Source: Empedobacter stercoris
GTDB taxonomy: Bacteria > Bacteroidota > Bacteroidia > Flavobacteriales > Weeksellaceae
Assembly: GCF_020281205.1 (NCBI RefSeq)
Contig: NZ_JACXZC010000014.1
Location: 1-64,000, forward strand
Reading direction: 5' to 3'
Length of the DNA: 64,000 nt
Each line of letters opens with the position of its first letter. The stretch's first letter is position 1. Shown here one piece after another: positions 25,595 through 34,698 of this stretch. Position numbers and translations under genes: made by a program. A model generated the notes under the pieces. It was not told the origin of the DNA. It searched no databases and worked only from the letters and a program-made list of their open reading frames with translations.

Positions 25595-28500
25595 TTATTT
25601 ATTTATAGACTTATCCAAAGAATTTCTTCCCCATTTTTTTTCGATCATATAGTATAATGCTGGAAGTGCAAAAAGTGTAATAACCGTTGAAAATAATAAA
25701 CCATATACTATTACCGTTGCTAATGGACGTTGTACATCCGATCCGATTCCTGTTGATAACGAAGCAGGAAATAAACCTAAAATAGCCACAGTAGCTGTCA
25801 TTAAAACAGGTCGAAAACGATTTTTTGTTCCTTCAATAACTGCTTCTAAAAGGTCTATTCCCTGATTTTTTAATAGATTGAATTGAGAGAGCATTATCAC
25901 ACCATTTTGAATAGCTACTCCAAATAGCGCAATGAAGCCAACTGCAGAAGAAACATTCAATGTCATCCCTCTTACATTTAATGCTAACATACCTCCAAAT
26001 ACAGCTAAGGGAATGATTCCAATCAATAACAAAGCTTGTCTCAAGTTTCCAAATGCAACATATAAAAGAGTGAACATGACTAGAATTGCAATTGGAATAA
26101 CGATTGAAAGTCTTTTGTATGCACGGTTTTGGTTTTCGAATTGACCACTCCATTTGAGATGATATAAGCGATGATCATAAGTTATATTTTGTTCTATTTT
26201 ATCATGAGCTTCCTTTAGAAAGGAACCTAAATCGCGGTCCCTTAAATTTAATTTTATTGTTAAATGTCGCTTATTCATTTCGCGCGTAATCGTACTCTCT
26301 CCTGTATTAAGCTTGATATCTGCCACTTGTGCTAAAGGTATTTTTATACCATCTATATTGGTTAAACTCAATTGTCCTATTTTTTCTGGTGTATTTCGAC
26401 TATCTTCTTTGTACCGACAAATAAAATCGTACACTTTATCATCTAAAAAGATTTGAGAAATCGCTTTACCTCCGATTGCAACTTCAATTAATTCAGCAAC
26501 ATCAGACACATTTAGTCCATATTGAGCAATTTTATCTCGATTAGCATGAATCTGCAATTGAGGTAATGGAGGTTCTTGATCAATTGAAACATCAACCGCA
26601 CCTCTTACCTTTTTCAATTCTTTCATCATACTTTCAGCTATTTTACGTGTTTCGGTAAATTCTTTACCATAAATTTTAACTGCCAATTCGCTATGTGTAC
26701 CTGATATTTTATCCATTACACCATCTATCATTGGTTGAGAAAAACCTACCGTATATCCAGGCATAGCGGCATATTCTTTTTCCAATTCACGAATCAAATC
26801 ATTTTTAGTTTTCCCTTTAGGCCATTCTTTATAAGGTTTTAATCCAATCGAAACTTCGAAATGAGAAGCAGTCCAAGGGTCTGTTCCATCATCATTTCGG
26901 CCTGCTTGTACCATTACATATGTAACCTCATCATATTGCATTGTATGAGATCTCAATGCATCACTCATTTCCTTTGATTTCTCTACTGATAAACCAGGAG
27001 GTAATTCAACTTGTAACCAAATCGACCCTTCATCCAATGTTGGTAAAAAATCTTTTCCAACAGAAATGGATAAACCTACTGCACAACCAAGAATTATAAT
27101 AAGTGGTAAAATAACTTTTTTTGGTTTTACTATAATTTTCTCGATAATAGATGAATAAGATTGTGTTAATTTCTCTAACCATTTATTGTGGTAAATTTTT
27201 TGAGGTTTTTTATACATTACATATGCTAACCCTGGAATTAACAAAAGAGCTACTGACAATGCACCAAGTAAGGCATAACCTACAGTAAAAGCCATTGGTG
27301 TGAAAAGCTTTCGTTCGACTCTCTCAAAAGCAAATAGAGGTAAATAAGCCGTTATGATTATTAGAGTCGCAAAGAATATAGGCTTTGCGACTTGTTTTGC
27401 GACTTTAGAAATACTATGTTCTTTTAAATATTCTGTAGGATTTTTCTCTCTTTTTTTCAAAACGGTTTCCATCATTACAATTGCTCCGTCTACTATAATT
27501 CCAAAATCAATCGCTCCTAAAGACAATAGATTTGCAGGAATAGAGGTAAAATGCATGAAAACAAATGCGATAAGCAATGAAAGTGGAATCGTGATTGCAA
27601 CTAAAAGTGCGCCTCTCCAACTTCCTAAAAAAACGATTAATACAATAACTACAAGACAGATACCTTCTATTAAAGTATGAGAAACAGTATTAAGTGTTGT
27701 CTCGACCAAATCTGTTCGGTCTAAAAAGGCATGAATTTTTACATCATTTGGTAAAATATCATGATTAAGTTCATTGACAGCTTCATGAATACCTGCTAAA
27801 ACTGTAGATGGATCTTCACCTTTTAATAACAATACAATTCCCTCGATTCCATCTGAATAATTTCTCGTTTTGTCACTATACCCTAAAACACCTTTTCGCT
27901 CAACACTTCCGTATTTTAATTGTCCAATATCAGATAATAAAATAGGTACTCCATTTTCTGTCTTAATAACAATCTTTCCAAAATCATCCAAATCTTTCAC
28001 CAGACCTATTCCTCTAATTACGTAGCCAATATCTCCTTGAGGTAATGTACTTCCACCAGCGTTCACATTATTTTGATCTATGGTTTCGACAACATCATTG
28101 AGTGAAATATTATATTGAGTTAATTTAGTTGGGTCTATTTCTATTTGATACTGCGTTGTAATCCCTCCAAAATTTGTTACTTCCGCTACACCTGACACCT
28201 GATTAATTCTAGGAACAATGACAAAACGTTGTAAATCTGTTAACTCCCTTAAGTCTTTTGTATCACTTTCTATAATGTAACGATAGACCTCTCCAATTGG
28301 TGACGTTAAAGGATCTAATCCAGGTTCCGCTCCATAAGGTAAGTCAATATCATTCAATCGTTCTTGTATTCTTATGCGTGCCCAGTAATCATCAACTCCA
28401 TCTTTAAATACAATTGTAATAATGGATAAACCAAATGTACTTTTACTACGCATTACATGCATACCAGGTAAACCATTGAGTTCCCTTTCTATCGGGATAG

Positions 28501-28693
28501 TAATCTGTTGTTCTATCTCTTCAGCTGCTAATCCAGGAACTTGCGTAACAATTTGAGAAGTTACATCTGCAATATCTGGATAAGCTTCTATTGCTAATTG
28601 CTTCCAAGAATAATAACCAAATACAGCTATCAATGAAAACAAAGTCACCATTAGCCATTTCTTGGCAATTGCCATTTCGATTAATTTGTTCAT
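25595..28693 (-). CDS. heavy-metal RND efflux pump, CzcA type
   Basis: A 1032-residue inner-membrane proton antiporter of the HME-RND family with 12 membrane helices and two large periplasmic loops. The TM4 motif DFGIIVDGAIVMMET (about residue 400) is the form seen in divalent-cation pumps (Czc/Cnr/Ncc: Zn, Co, Ni, Cd); CusA-type Cu/Ag pumps lack the DFG part. It takes up substrate from the periplasm with the adaptor encoded at 28703 and passes it to the TolC-like channel at 24312. Regulation is probably by the two-component system upstream at 30797-32840. Confidence 0.94.
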   Translation of the reverse strand: MNKLIEMAIAKKWLMVTLFSLIAVFGYYSWKQLAIEAYPDIADVTSQIVTQVPGLAAEEIEQQITIPIERELNGLPGMHVMRSKSTFGLSIITIVFKDGVDDYWARIRIQERLNDIDLPYGAEPGLDPLTSPIGEVYRYIIESDTKDLRELTDLQRFVIVPRINQVSGVAEVTNFGGITTQYQIEIDPTKLTQYNISLNDVVETIDQNNVNAGGSTLPQGDIGYVIRGIGLVKDLDDFGKIVIKTENGVPILLSDIGQLKYGSVERKGVLGYSDKTRNYSDGIEGIVLLLKGEDPSTVLAGIHEAVNELNHDILPNDVKIHAFLDRTDLVETTLNTVSHTLIEGICLVVIVLIVFLGSWRGALLVAITIPLSLLIAFVFMHFTSIPANLLSLGAIDFGIIVDGAIVMMETVLKKREKNPTEYLKEHSISKVAKQVAKPIFFATLIIITAYLPLFAFERVERKLFTPMAFTVGYALLGALSVALLLIPGLAYVMYKKPQKIYHNKWLEKLTQSYSSIIEKIIVKPKKVILPLIIILGCAVGLSISVGKDFLPTLDEGSIWLQVELPPGLSVEKSKEMSDALRSHTMQYDEVTYVMVQAGRNDDGTDPWTASHFEVSIGLKPYKEWPKGKTKNDLIRELEKEYAAMPGYTVGFSQPMIDGVMDKISGTHSELAVKIYGKEFTETRKIAESMMKELKKVRGAVDVSIDQEPPLPQLQIHANRDKIAQYGLNVSDVAELIEVAIGGKAISQIFLDDKVYDFICRYKEDSRNTPEKIGQLSLTNIDGIKIPLAQVADIKLNTGESTITREMNKRHLTIKLNLRDRDLGSFLKEAHDKIEQNITYDHRLYHLKWSGQFENQNRAYKRLSIVIPIAILVMFTLLYVAFGNLRQALLLIGIIPLAVFGGMLALNVRGMTLNVSSAVGFIALFGVAIQNGVIMLSQFNLLKNQGIDLLEAVIEGTKNRFRPVLMTATVAILGLFPASLSTGIGSDVQRPLATVIVYGLLFSTVITLFALPALYYMIEKKWGRNSLDKSINK

Positions 28694-28702
28694 TTCAATC
28701 GT

Positions 28703-29833
28703 TTATTTTACCCCCATTAAAAACACTCCTCCATCAACCACCACTTTATCTCCTGCTTTTAATCCATCTGTAACACGAACTAAATGATTATCTTCAGAAT
28801 GACCTATCGCCACAACTTTTGTTTTATGGTATTTCTTTTCATCAATTTTTACAAAAACATATTGATCTGCTTTGTCCTGAAAAACAGCTTTTGAAGGAAG
28901 AATAATTTCTTCTTTACCAAAACCTTTAAGTACGACATTAACATACATACCTGGCTTTAGAAGGAATTGATTATTTTCAGTTTCAATTAAAACTTCTACA
29001 CTTCTGCTTTCTTCGTTCAAAGTTTGTCCTATATGAATTATTTTTCCATCAAATACAATTGTGGGAAAGGCCTCAACTGTAAATGAAATTCTTTTTAATT
29101 CTTTTAGAAAACCTAAATTATGCTCTTTTATTTGCGCAGAAACCCATACCTTTGACAGGTCTGCTACTGTTACCAAAGCTTCATGATCTTCTTTTAAATA
29201 TTGTCCTGTAACTAGTTCATTTTTTATAATCTGACCAGAAATTGGCGATCGAACCATTAAAGATTGTCCCATTCCTATTTGAGAAGAAGTATTAAAAACC
29301 TTTACAGATGCTGCAGCTTGATCTACAGCTATTTTTTTTATTTTAAAATCTGTTTGCGCTTCTTCTAATTCTCTTTTTACTCCAACAGCATGATCAAATA
29401 AATCTTTTTGTCGTTTTAAATTTATTTCGGCTTGTTTTAATTCTTGTTGCGCTGCTAAATATTCTTGTTGTGCAACAAAAAAATCTGCAGATTTAATTTC
29501 AAATATTGGTGCTCCTTTTTTCACTTGCTGTCCCAATGAAACGAAAGATTTAACTACTCGTCCAGCAAATGGAGAAGCAACTTGAGCAAAATGTTCTGGA
29601 ATTGTTTTTACAATTCCAGGTGAATTCAAATCAGACTCTACCAACTGAAGTTGTGCTTTTTCTATTTTTAATTGAGTTATAATAGTGGAATTATCACTGA
29701 ATATTATTTCATTTTTATCCCAGTAATAATCTGCTGTTTCTGATTGTTCTATTTTACTGTTACAACTGTTTGTTAAAACAAAACCATTCCCAATAATAAG
29801 CAGCAAAAAAAGAGTTACTTTTGATTTTTTCAT
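28703..29833 (-). CDS. RND periplasmic adaptor (CzcB type), lipoprotein
   Basis: A 376-residue membrane-fusion protein. Start ATG 29833 gives MKKSKVTLFLLLIIGNGFVL and a lipobox ending in NSC (Cys about 23); the frame is open 78 bp further up without a signal sequence. Barrel/lipoyl segments (SPFAGRVVKSFVSLGQQVKKG), an alpha-hairpin rich in Gln/Glu/Lys coiled coil (about 110-180) and a C-terminal KAGDKVVVDGGVFL match the family. No His-rich or Met-rich metal-binding extension is seen. It joins the pump to the outer channel. Confidence 0.93.
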   Translation of the reverse strand: MKKSKVTLFLLLIIGNGFVLTNSCNSKIEQSETADYYWDKNEIIFSDNSTIITQLKIEKAQLQLVESDLNSPGIVKTIPEHFAQVASPFAGRVVKSFVSLGQQVKKGAPIFEIKSADFFVAQQEYLAAQQELKQAEINLKRQKDLFDHAVGVKRELEEAQTDFKIKKIAVDQAAASVKVFNTSSQIGMGQSLMVRSPISGQIIKNELVTGQYLKEDHEALVTVADLSKVWVSAQIKEHNLGFLKELKRISFTVEAFPTIVFDGKIIHIGQTLNEESRSVEVLIETENNQFLLKPGMYVNVVLKGFGKEEIILPSKAVFQDKADQYVFVKIDEKKYHKTKVVAIGHSEDNHLVRVTDGLKAGDKVVVDGGVFLMGVK

Positions 29834-29858
29834 AAGATATATTCTATCTATTTTATTT

Positions 29859-30557
29859 CTAAACTTCATTTCTGATAATTTCCCAACGAATTTTTTGGAC
29901 ATCTTTTTCAATGGTTAATCGACTTGCTATTTTTTCTAAAAGACTATCTTGCTGATATAAAGCTGATATCTCTGCTGAAATCATTACAGAATCATTTATT
30001 AAATCATCATCACTCGAAAGAGATTTCATCATAAGGTTTTCATTATTCTCAATTGAACGCATTAGTAATACTCTTAAATGATTTTCTACATCATTTCTAC
30101 ATTTTATTACCAATAAATATTCGGTATCCTTGTGGTTTTTATTTTTGAAAGAGTAACGGTAGATCTGATTACTAATCGGTCTTAATAATAGATGTGCTAA
30201 CATTATAATACAAGTAAGTATAACCGCTTGTATAGAAAGTCCTGAACCAGCAAATAACCCGATTGCTGCTGAACACCAAATCGTTGCAGCAGTATTCAAC
30301 CCTCTTACACTCACTCCGTCTTTCATAATGACTCCAGCGCCTAAAAAACCTATTCCACTGATAACATATGAAGCTATTCGTCCTACGGCATCTCCTCCAA
30401 TGGCATAAGACATTAAGATAAATGCTGCTGAACCTACACATACCAAGGTATTTGTTCTTAATCCAGCACTTTTTTGACGATATTCACGCTCTAAACCTAT
30501 TGCAGCTCCTAATAGAAAAGCTAATCCTAACTGCATTGTAAAATTTATTAAATTCAT
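29859..30557 (-). CDS. MgtC/SapB family membrane protein
   Basis: A 232-residue protein with an N-terminal membrane part of four to five helices carrying the MgtC signature (GAAIGLEREYRQKSAGLRTN, about residues 17-36; GIGFLGAGVIMKDG, about 80) and a soluble ACT-like C-terminal domain (about 150-232). Start ATG 30557 is preferred over one 33 bp upstream. MgtC proteins act in low-Mg2+ or stress adaptation. It is the first gene of the RND efflux operon, 25 bp before the adaptor gene, so it is probably co-regulated with metal export. Confidence 0.9.
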   Translation of the reverse strand: MNLINFTMQLGLAFLLGAAIGLEREYRQKSAGLRTNTLVCVGSAAFILMSYAIGGDAVGRIASYVISGIGFLGAGVIMKDGVSVRGLNTAATIWCSAAIGLFAGSGLSIQAVILTCIIMLAHLLLRPISNQIYRYSFKNKNHKDTEYLLVIKCRNDVENHLRVLLMRSIENNENLMMKSLSSDDDLINDSVMISAEISALYQQDSLLEKIASRLTIEKDVQKIRWEIIRNEV

Positions 30558-30575
30558 TTTATATTTTTTTAAGGA

Positions 30576-30626
30576 AAACCAAAGTTTCAATTCTCTTAAA
30601 AGCAGTAATAAATGAATCTTTGGTTT
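30576..30626 (-). other. inverted repeat in the leader of the mgtC-efflux operon
   Basis: AAACCAAAG (30576-30584) and CTTTGGTTT (30618-30626), 9 bp perfect, 33-nt loop, within the 60 bp before the mgtC ATG. It could fold in the leader RNA or mark a regulator site. Only the repeat itself is certain. Confidence 0.35.
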
Positions 30627-30747
30627 ATTGTTTGACGAATTGGGAATCTGTTTCCATTGTTATTTTTTTTCTGTTGCAAATCTACATGACATGGAAAACA
30701 GTTGCTGTTAGAAACCTTTTAGAAGAATATTAGAATTTTATTAGAAC

Positions 30748-30777
30748 AAAAAAGCCTGCAATAACGCAGGCTTTTTT
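30748..30777 (-). terminator. terminator of the two-component system genes
   Basis: AAAAAAGCCTGC / GCAGGCTTTTTT with a 6-nt loop, directly after the histidine kinase stop (on the minus strand). Confidence 0.88.
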
Positions 30778-30796
30778 CTATTTTTATGATTTATTA

Positions 30797-32167
30797 TTAG
30801 TTGTTTTTTTTCAAAACTACTCGAAAAAAAGTTTTATTTTCTTCTATGGTATATACAGCTAATTGACCAAAATGCAAATCAATAATTTTTTTCACCAAAT
30901 ACAAACCTATTCCTTGACCTTGAATATTTTTATGTTGAGCACTTCTATAAAATGGTTGAAAAATCATGGTTAATTCTTCTTGTCTTATCCGTTCACCTTC
31001 ATTAATAAAATCAATGTTCACTTCGGTTTCATCAAAATCAATTTGAATCTCACAAGTGGAATTAATTGAATATTTACATGCATTTTCTATTAAATTAGTA
31101 AAAGCAACTTTTAATAAATATTCATTTCCATTCACTTCGACCTCGTTTTCTTCGTTTGGAATTCGAATAAAATTTAATTCTACTTTATATTCCTTATTAT
31201 TTTTTTGAACCTGAACCACCGAATCTAAAAGTATTTCATCAATTCTAATTCTTTTAAAATTAATTTCTGAAGGATCGTAACTAGCTTTCGCCATATCAAG
31301 TAAACTGTTGGATAAACGAACAATTCTTTTTGTGTCATTTAATGCAAATTGGATTAACTCTTGATATTCTTCATTAGAATGCTTCTTCCCTAAAGCCATT
31401 TCTAATTCTGTTATTATCGCTGCTAATGGCGTACGAAGTTCATGTGCTATATTAGAAACAAAACTTTTCTGAGAATCAAAAGAATTTTCTAATCGTTGTA
31501 ACATTTGATTGATTGTAATTGTTAATTCTGCTAACTCATCTCCTTTTGATTTTAATTCAATTCTAAGATCTAAATTTGAAGCAGAAATTTGTTTTGCTTT
31601 ACTCGTTATCGCCTTGATTGGATTTATCGCTTTATTGGTAAAAAAGAAAGCAGACAATAAAATTAGCAGCAAAGACAATGTATAGATAAGGATAATATTT
31701 TTTAATAAATTGTTGATTTTACTGTAACCATATTCATCCAAAGCTGCAGCTGTAACAAAATAATCAATTCCATCTACAGTATATTTCATCCCGACGACTT
31801 GCCACCTATCTTGGTAGAAATTAATGTAACCTTTTTGCTGTACTTGATCGAATAACGCTTCTGTTTCTTTAACAAAATCGATTTCTACTGCATCGTGGTA
31901 AATTAATGTTTTGTTGTGATCATAAACTGCAACTTCAACTTCATTGAGAGTTTGTCTGTTATTTTGATAGATATGATGCAAAACATCGGATGAAACTTTA
32001 GCTTTAAGAAAAAGATTTGATTTAGTTATAGCTTCTTTTTTAAGCAATTCAAAAAATTCTTTTTCTCTGTCTTTTTTTGCTGAATAATAAATTATAAAAG
32101 CAAAGAAAAAAAGAATAGTTGCTGTAAGCAAAGTGAATAAAAGTGTCAGTCTAATTCTAATTTTCAT
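30797..32167 (-). CDS. sensor histidine kinase of metal-efflux two-component system
   Basis: A 456-residue membrane kinase. First membrane helix at about 7-28 (LTLLFTLLTATILFFFAF), periplasmic sensor of about 130 residues, second helix at about 155-175, HAMP, then the H-box HELRTPLAAI (about 243) and ATPase motifs (N box FTNLIENACKYS; G box GQGIGLYLVKKI). It probably senses periplasmic metal or envelope stress and phosphorylates the regulator whose gene overlaps it by 11 bp. CusS-like in layout; its ligand cannot be named from sequence. Confidence 0.92.
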   Translation of the reverse strand: MKIRIRLTLLFTLLTATILFFFAFIIYYSAKKDREKEFFELLKKEAITKSNLFLKAKVSSDVLHHIYQNNRQTLNEVEVAVYDHNKTLIYHDAVEIDFVKETEALFDQVQQKGYINFYQDRWQVVGMKYTVDGIDYFVTAAALDEYGYSKINNLLKNIILIYTLSLLLILLSAFFFTNKAINPIKAITSKAKQISASNLDLRIELKSKGDELAELTITINQMLQRLENSFDSQKSFVSNIAHELRTPLAAIITELEMALGKKHSNEEYQELIQFALNDTKRIVRLSNSLLDMAKASYDPSEINFKRIRIDEILLDSVVQVQKNNKEYKVELNFIRIPNEENEVEVNGNEYLLKVAFTNLIENACKYSINSTCEIQIDFDETEVNIDFINEGERIRQEELTMIFQPFYRSAQHKNIQGQGIGLYLVKKIIDLHFGQLAVYTIEENKTFFRVVLKKNN

Positions 32168-32840
32168 CTTTCTTAAATATAAATCCTTGACCTGTTTTGG
32201 TATGAATTAGTTTTGCCCCAAAATGCCTGTCAACTTTATTTCTTAAATAATTTATATAAACATCAATAAAATTAGTCCCCGTATCAAAATGTGTATCCCA
32301 AACTTTTTCCGCAATCTCAGTTCTAGATAGCACACGTTCTTTATTTTCGAGCATATAATGTAAAAGACGAAATTCTTTTGGTGTTAGATTAATTTCTTTC
32401 CCTTCTCTTTTCACTATTTTTGTATGGAGATTCATCTCTAATGTATCATATTCCAAAATGAAAGATAACGTCTGCATATTGTACTTTCTTTTAGACAAGA
32501 CGCCAATTCTTGCGATAAGTTCCCTCATTTCAAAAGGTTTTACCATATAATCATCTGCACCTGCATCAAACCCTTCAACTTTATCATCGGTTGTTCCTAG
32601 AGCTGTTAACATGATAATAGGAAGAAAAGGTTTTAACTTTTTTAATTCTTGACAAAAATCTAATCCACTTAATTTAGGTAAAATAATATCTGACACAACC
32701 AAATCATACTCTTCACGAAGAGCCAATTTTAGTGCCATTTCTCCATCATAAACTACCGTTGTTTCAAACCCGTTCTCTTCTAAACCTCTTCGAATTAACG
32801 CTGACATTCTTTGATCGTCTTCTACTATTAAAATATGCAT
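32157..32840 (-). CDS. OmpR-family response regulator
   Basis: A 227-residue regulator: receiver domain with acidic pocket EDD (residues 7-9), phospho-acceptor Asp in DLVVSDIILPK (about 51) and Lys in MVKPFEMREL (about 101), then a winged-helix DNA-binding domain (KEINLTPKEFRLLHYML ... TNFIDVYINYLRNKVD). Start ATG 32840 (MHILIVEDD) is used; 48 bp of open frame upstream has no family match. Partner of the kinase encoded downstream; likely activator of the mgtC-efflux operon at 30557. Confidence 0.93.
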   Translation of the reverse strand: MHILIVEDDQRMSALIRRGLEENGFETTVVYDGEMALKLALREEYDLVVSDIILPKLSGLDFCQELKKLKPFLPIIMLTALGTTDDKVEGFDAGADDYMVKPFEMRELIARIGVLSKRKYNMQTLSFILEYDTLEMNLHTKIVKREGKEINLTPKEFRLLHYMLENKERVLSRTEIAEKVWDTHFDTGTNFIDVYINYLRNKVDRHFGAKLIHTKTGQGFIFKKDEN

Positions 32841-32952
32841 ATTACAAAAATAAGGATTTAATTTTAAGGATTTTATCCTATGAGACATGAAAATAGCTCC
32901 AAAAATAATTTAAGTATAATTTGATATTTTTTTTCAAAATTTGGATTATACA

Positions 32953-32998
32953 CAGCTTTCCGTTGATGTATATTTTGAGAAAACGAGTATTGAAACAT
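32953..32998 (+). repeat. 46-bp direct repeat, copy 2 (MATE 3'-end relic)
   Basis: It matches 24238-24283 with two substitutions. In the MATE frame it would read SFPLMYILRKRVLKH and then TAA, i.e. a MATE C-terminus without its gene. One substitution is synonymous (Pro CCA/CCG), the other Phe to Leu, as expected of a real diverged allele. Confidence 0.88.
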
Positions 32999-33002
32999 TA
33001 AA

Positions 33003-33024
33003 AAAGTCGCTCAAGAGCGACTTT
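33003..33024 (-). terminator. terminator after SDR gene
   Basis: AAAGTCGCTC / GAGCGACTTT with an AA loop; T-rich side on the minus strand, 27 bp after the SDR stop. It directly follows the MATE 3'-end relic on the plus side. Confidence 0.8.
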
Positions 33025-33050
33025 AGAAAGGTATTATATAAATTAAATTC

Positions 33051-33740
33051 TTATGGTGTAGAAATCGAAGCTTGTTGAATTTTTCCGTTAAAATATTTCC
33101 AACCATTCAATCCAAAATCAACAAGATATTCGGCCATTTCATTTGGTTGTAAAGGCGCAATATATCCAGGGAAAGCTTCTTCTAACATTTCAGTTTGTAC
33201 GGCTCCTAATGCGACTGCATTAATTCTTGGACCATGATCTTTTAATTCTTCTGCCAACAATTCTGTTAAATTAACTGTCGCCGATTTAGAAGATGAATAA
33301 ACTGATAATCCAGGAAATTTTACTGAACCTTGTACTGCACCCATTGTCGAAATATTGACAACATGTGAAGATGTATCAAACTTAGACATCAAAACTTGTA
33401 TCAAACGATATGGCGCCATAAAATTCACTTGCCAAGATGTTAATAAATCCGCTTCTTGTATTTCCTCAAAAGGTTTGTTAATACATATCCCTGCATTGTT
33501 GTATAAAACATCTACTTTCTCCCAAGAATTAACCGCTTCTTTCACTTGTGAAATCTCATCAAAATTAGTCAAATCAATTCCTATAAACCAATATTGATTT
33601 TCTTTTGCGTAAACCTCTAATTCTTTTAATTTATCTACATTTCGAGAAATTGTCAACACACGGTTTCCTAATTCTAAATGTTGTTTTGCCAATTCAAAAC
33701 CAATTCCTCTACTTGCTCCCGTTACGATTATATTTTTCAT
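33051..33740 (-). CDS. short-chain dehydrogenase/reductase
   Basis: A 229-residue SDR oxidoreductase. Rossmann motif TGASRGIGFELAKQ (about residues 6-19), NNAGI (about 86), catalytic Ser/Tyr/Lys in VVNISTMG and YSSSKSA (about 150). Start ATG 33740 is chosen over one 12 bp upstream because MKNIIVTGASRG is the usual beginning. Its start lies 32 bp inside the 3' end of the ABC ATPase gene, so it is translationally linked to the importer. Substrate unknown. Confidence 0.92.
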   Translation of the reverse strand: MKNIIVTGASRGIGFELAKQHLELGNRVLTISRNVDKLKELEVYAKENQYWFIGIDLTNFDEISQVKEAVNSWEKVDVLYNNAGICINKPFEEIQEADLLTSWQVNFMAPYRLIQVLMSKFDTSSHVVNISTMGAVQGSVKFPGLSVYSSSKSATVNLTELLAEELKDHGPRINAVALGAVQTEMLEEAFPGYIAPLQPNEMAEYLVDFGLNGWKYFNGKIQQASISTP

Positions 33741-34698
33741 ACTGTTGTACAAATTTTACGATTTGTTCTATCGATTCAAATTTTTGTCCTTCAAAGATGA
33801 TGTTATTTTCTGTTATTTCAATATGATTTTCGGCAGTATTTTCGACAGAAATTCCATTTCGAAACAACGCATTTTTTACCCAAAAAGCTAATTCAGAATT
33901 TCCTTTTATTCCTATTACTTTTGTGCAATTAGTGGGAGTCGAAAAACGGTTATTCGCTTTATCGTACATCAAATTATGGTTGGATAATTTCTGAATAATA
34001 TGGTGTTCAAATGCTATTTGTTCTGGAATTCCTTCAGAAAGGTTACCCTTTTCTATCCACCAAATTTTATCCGCATTTTCTAAGGCAAAATCTACTTCAT
34101 GGGTAATCATCAAAAACGATTTATCCATTTTAGTTTTCAATTCATTTAATAAATTAAATATTTTATATCGATTGGCTAAATCTAAATTAGATGTTGGTTC
34201 ATCTAAAATTACCAATTTAGCATCTTGACATATAGCACGCGCAATCATTACCAATTGCAATTGGCCTTCGCTAATTTCATTCGCAAATAGATGAGCCAAA
34301 TCGGTAATTCCGACCAGTTCTAACACCTCATCAATTAAGTATTGTTCCTCTTTCGAAACTTTCTTCAAAACTTTATGATAAGGCAAACGTCCCATCGCTA
34401 CCAATTCAGAAACTCTAATTTTTGGAACAATTGCCATTCGTGGTAAAACCACAGCGATATGTTGTGCAATCTCTTGAGAAGATAATTTTTGCAATAAATT
34501 ATTATCCAAATATATTTTACCTTCAAGACTTTTCTCAAAACCTAAAATGGTATTAATCAATGTTGATTTCCCTGCTCCATTCTTCCCTAAAATCGTAATC
34601 AATTCATTTGTGAAGATCGTAGTATTAATCGTTGAAACAATTTTTTTTGCATTATAACCAACTGAAAGATTTTCCAATTTTAATACCTCACTTTTCAT
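33709..34698 (-). CDS. ABC transporter ATP-binding protein (siderophore/heme/cobalamin type)
   Basis: A 329-residue FecE/BtuD-like ATPase. Walker A GKNGAGKSTLI (about 38), signature EISEGQLQLVMIARAI (about 142), Walker B LVILDEPTSNLDL (about 162), switch His in MITHEVDF. A C-terminal extension of about 75 residues (from CTKVIGIKGN) follows the ATPase domain, as in other flavobacterial members. It overlaps the permease gene by 4 bp. It energises uptake of an iron complex or related cofactor across the inner membrane. Confidence 0.93.
   Translation of the reverse strand: MKSEVLKLENLSVGYNAKKIVSTINTTIFTNELITILGKNGAGKSTLINTILGFEKSLEGKIYLDNNLLQKLSSQEIAQHIAVVLPRMAIVPKIRVSELVAMGRLPYHKVLKKVSKEEQYLIDEVLELVGITDLAHLFANEISEGQLQLVMIARAICQDAKLVILDEPTSNLDLANRYKIFNLLNELKTKMDKSFLMITHEVDFALENADKIWWIEKGNLSEGIPEQIAFEHHIIQKLSNHNLMYDKANNRFSTPTNCTKVIGIKGNSELAFWVKNALFRNGISVENTAENHIEITENNIIFEGQKFESIEQIVKFVQQYEKYNRNGSK

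Noticed and set aside
25833-26153. frame inside the CzcA-type gene in another register
   Set aside because: Out-of-frame shadow of a long, well-conserved pump gene; composition (Trp/Cys/Ser rich) is not natural here.
25595-28693. call as CusA copper/silver pump
   Set aside because: TM4 reads DFGIIVDGA, the divalent-cation type motif, and no Met-rich partner (CusF-like) is present.
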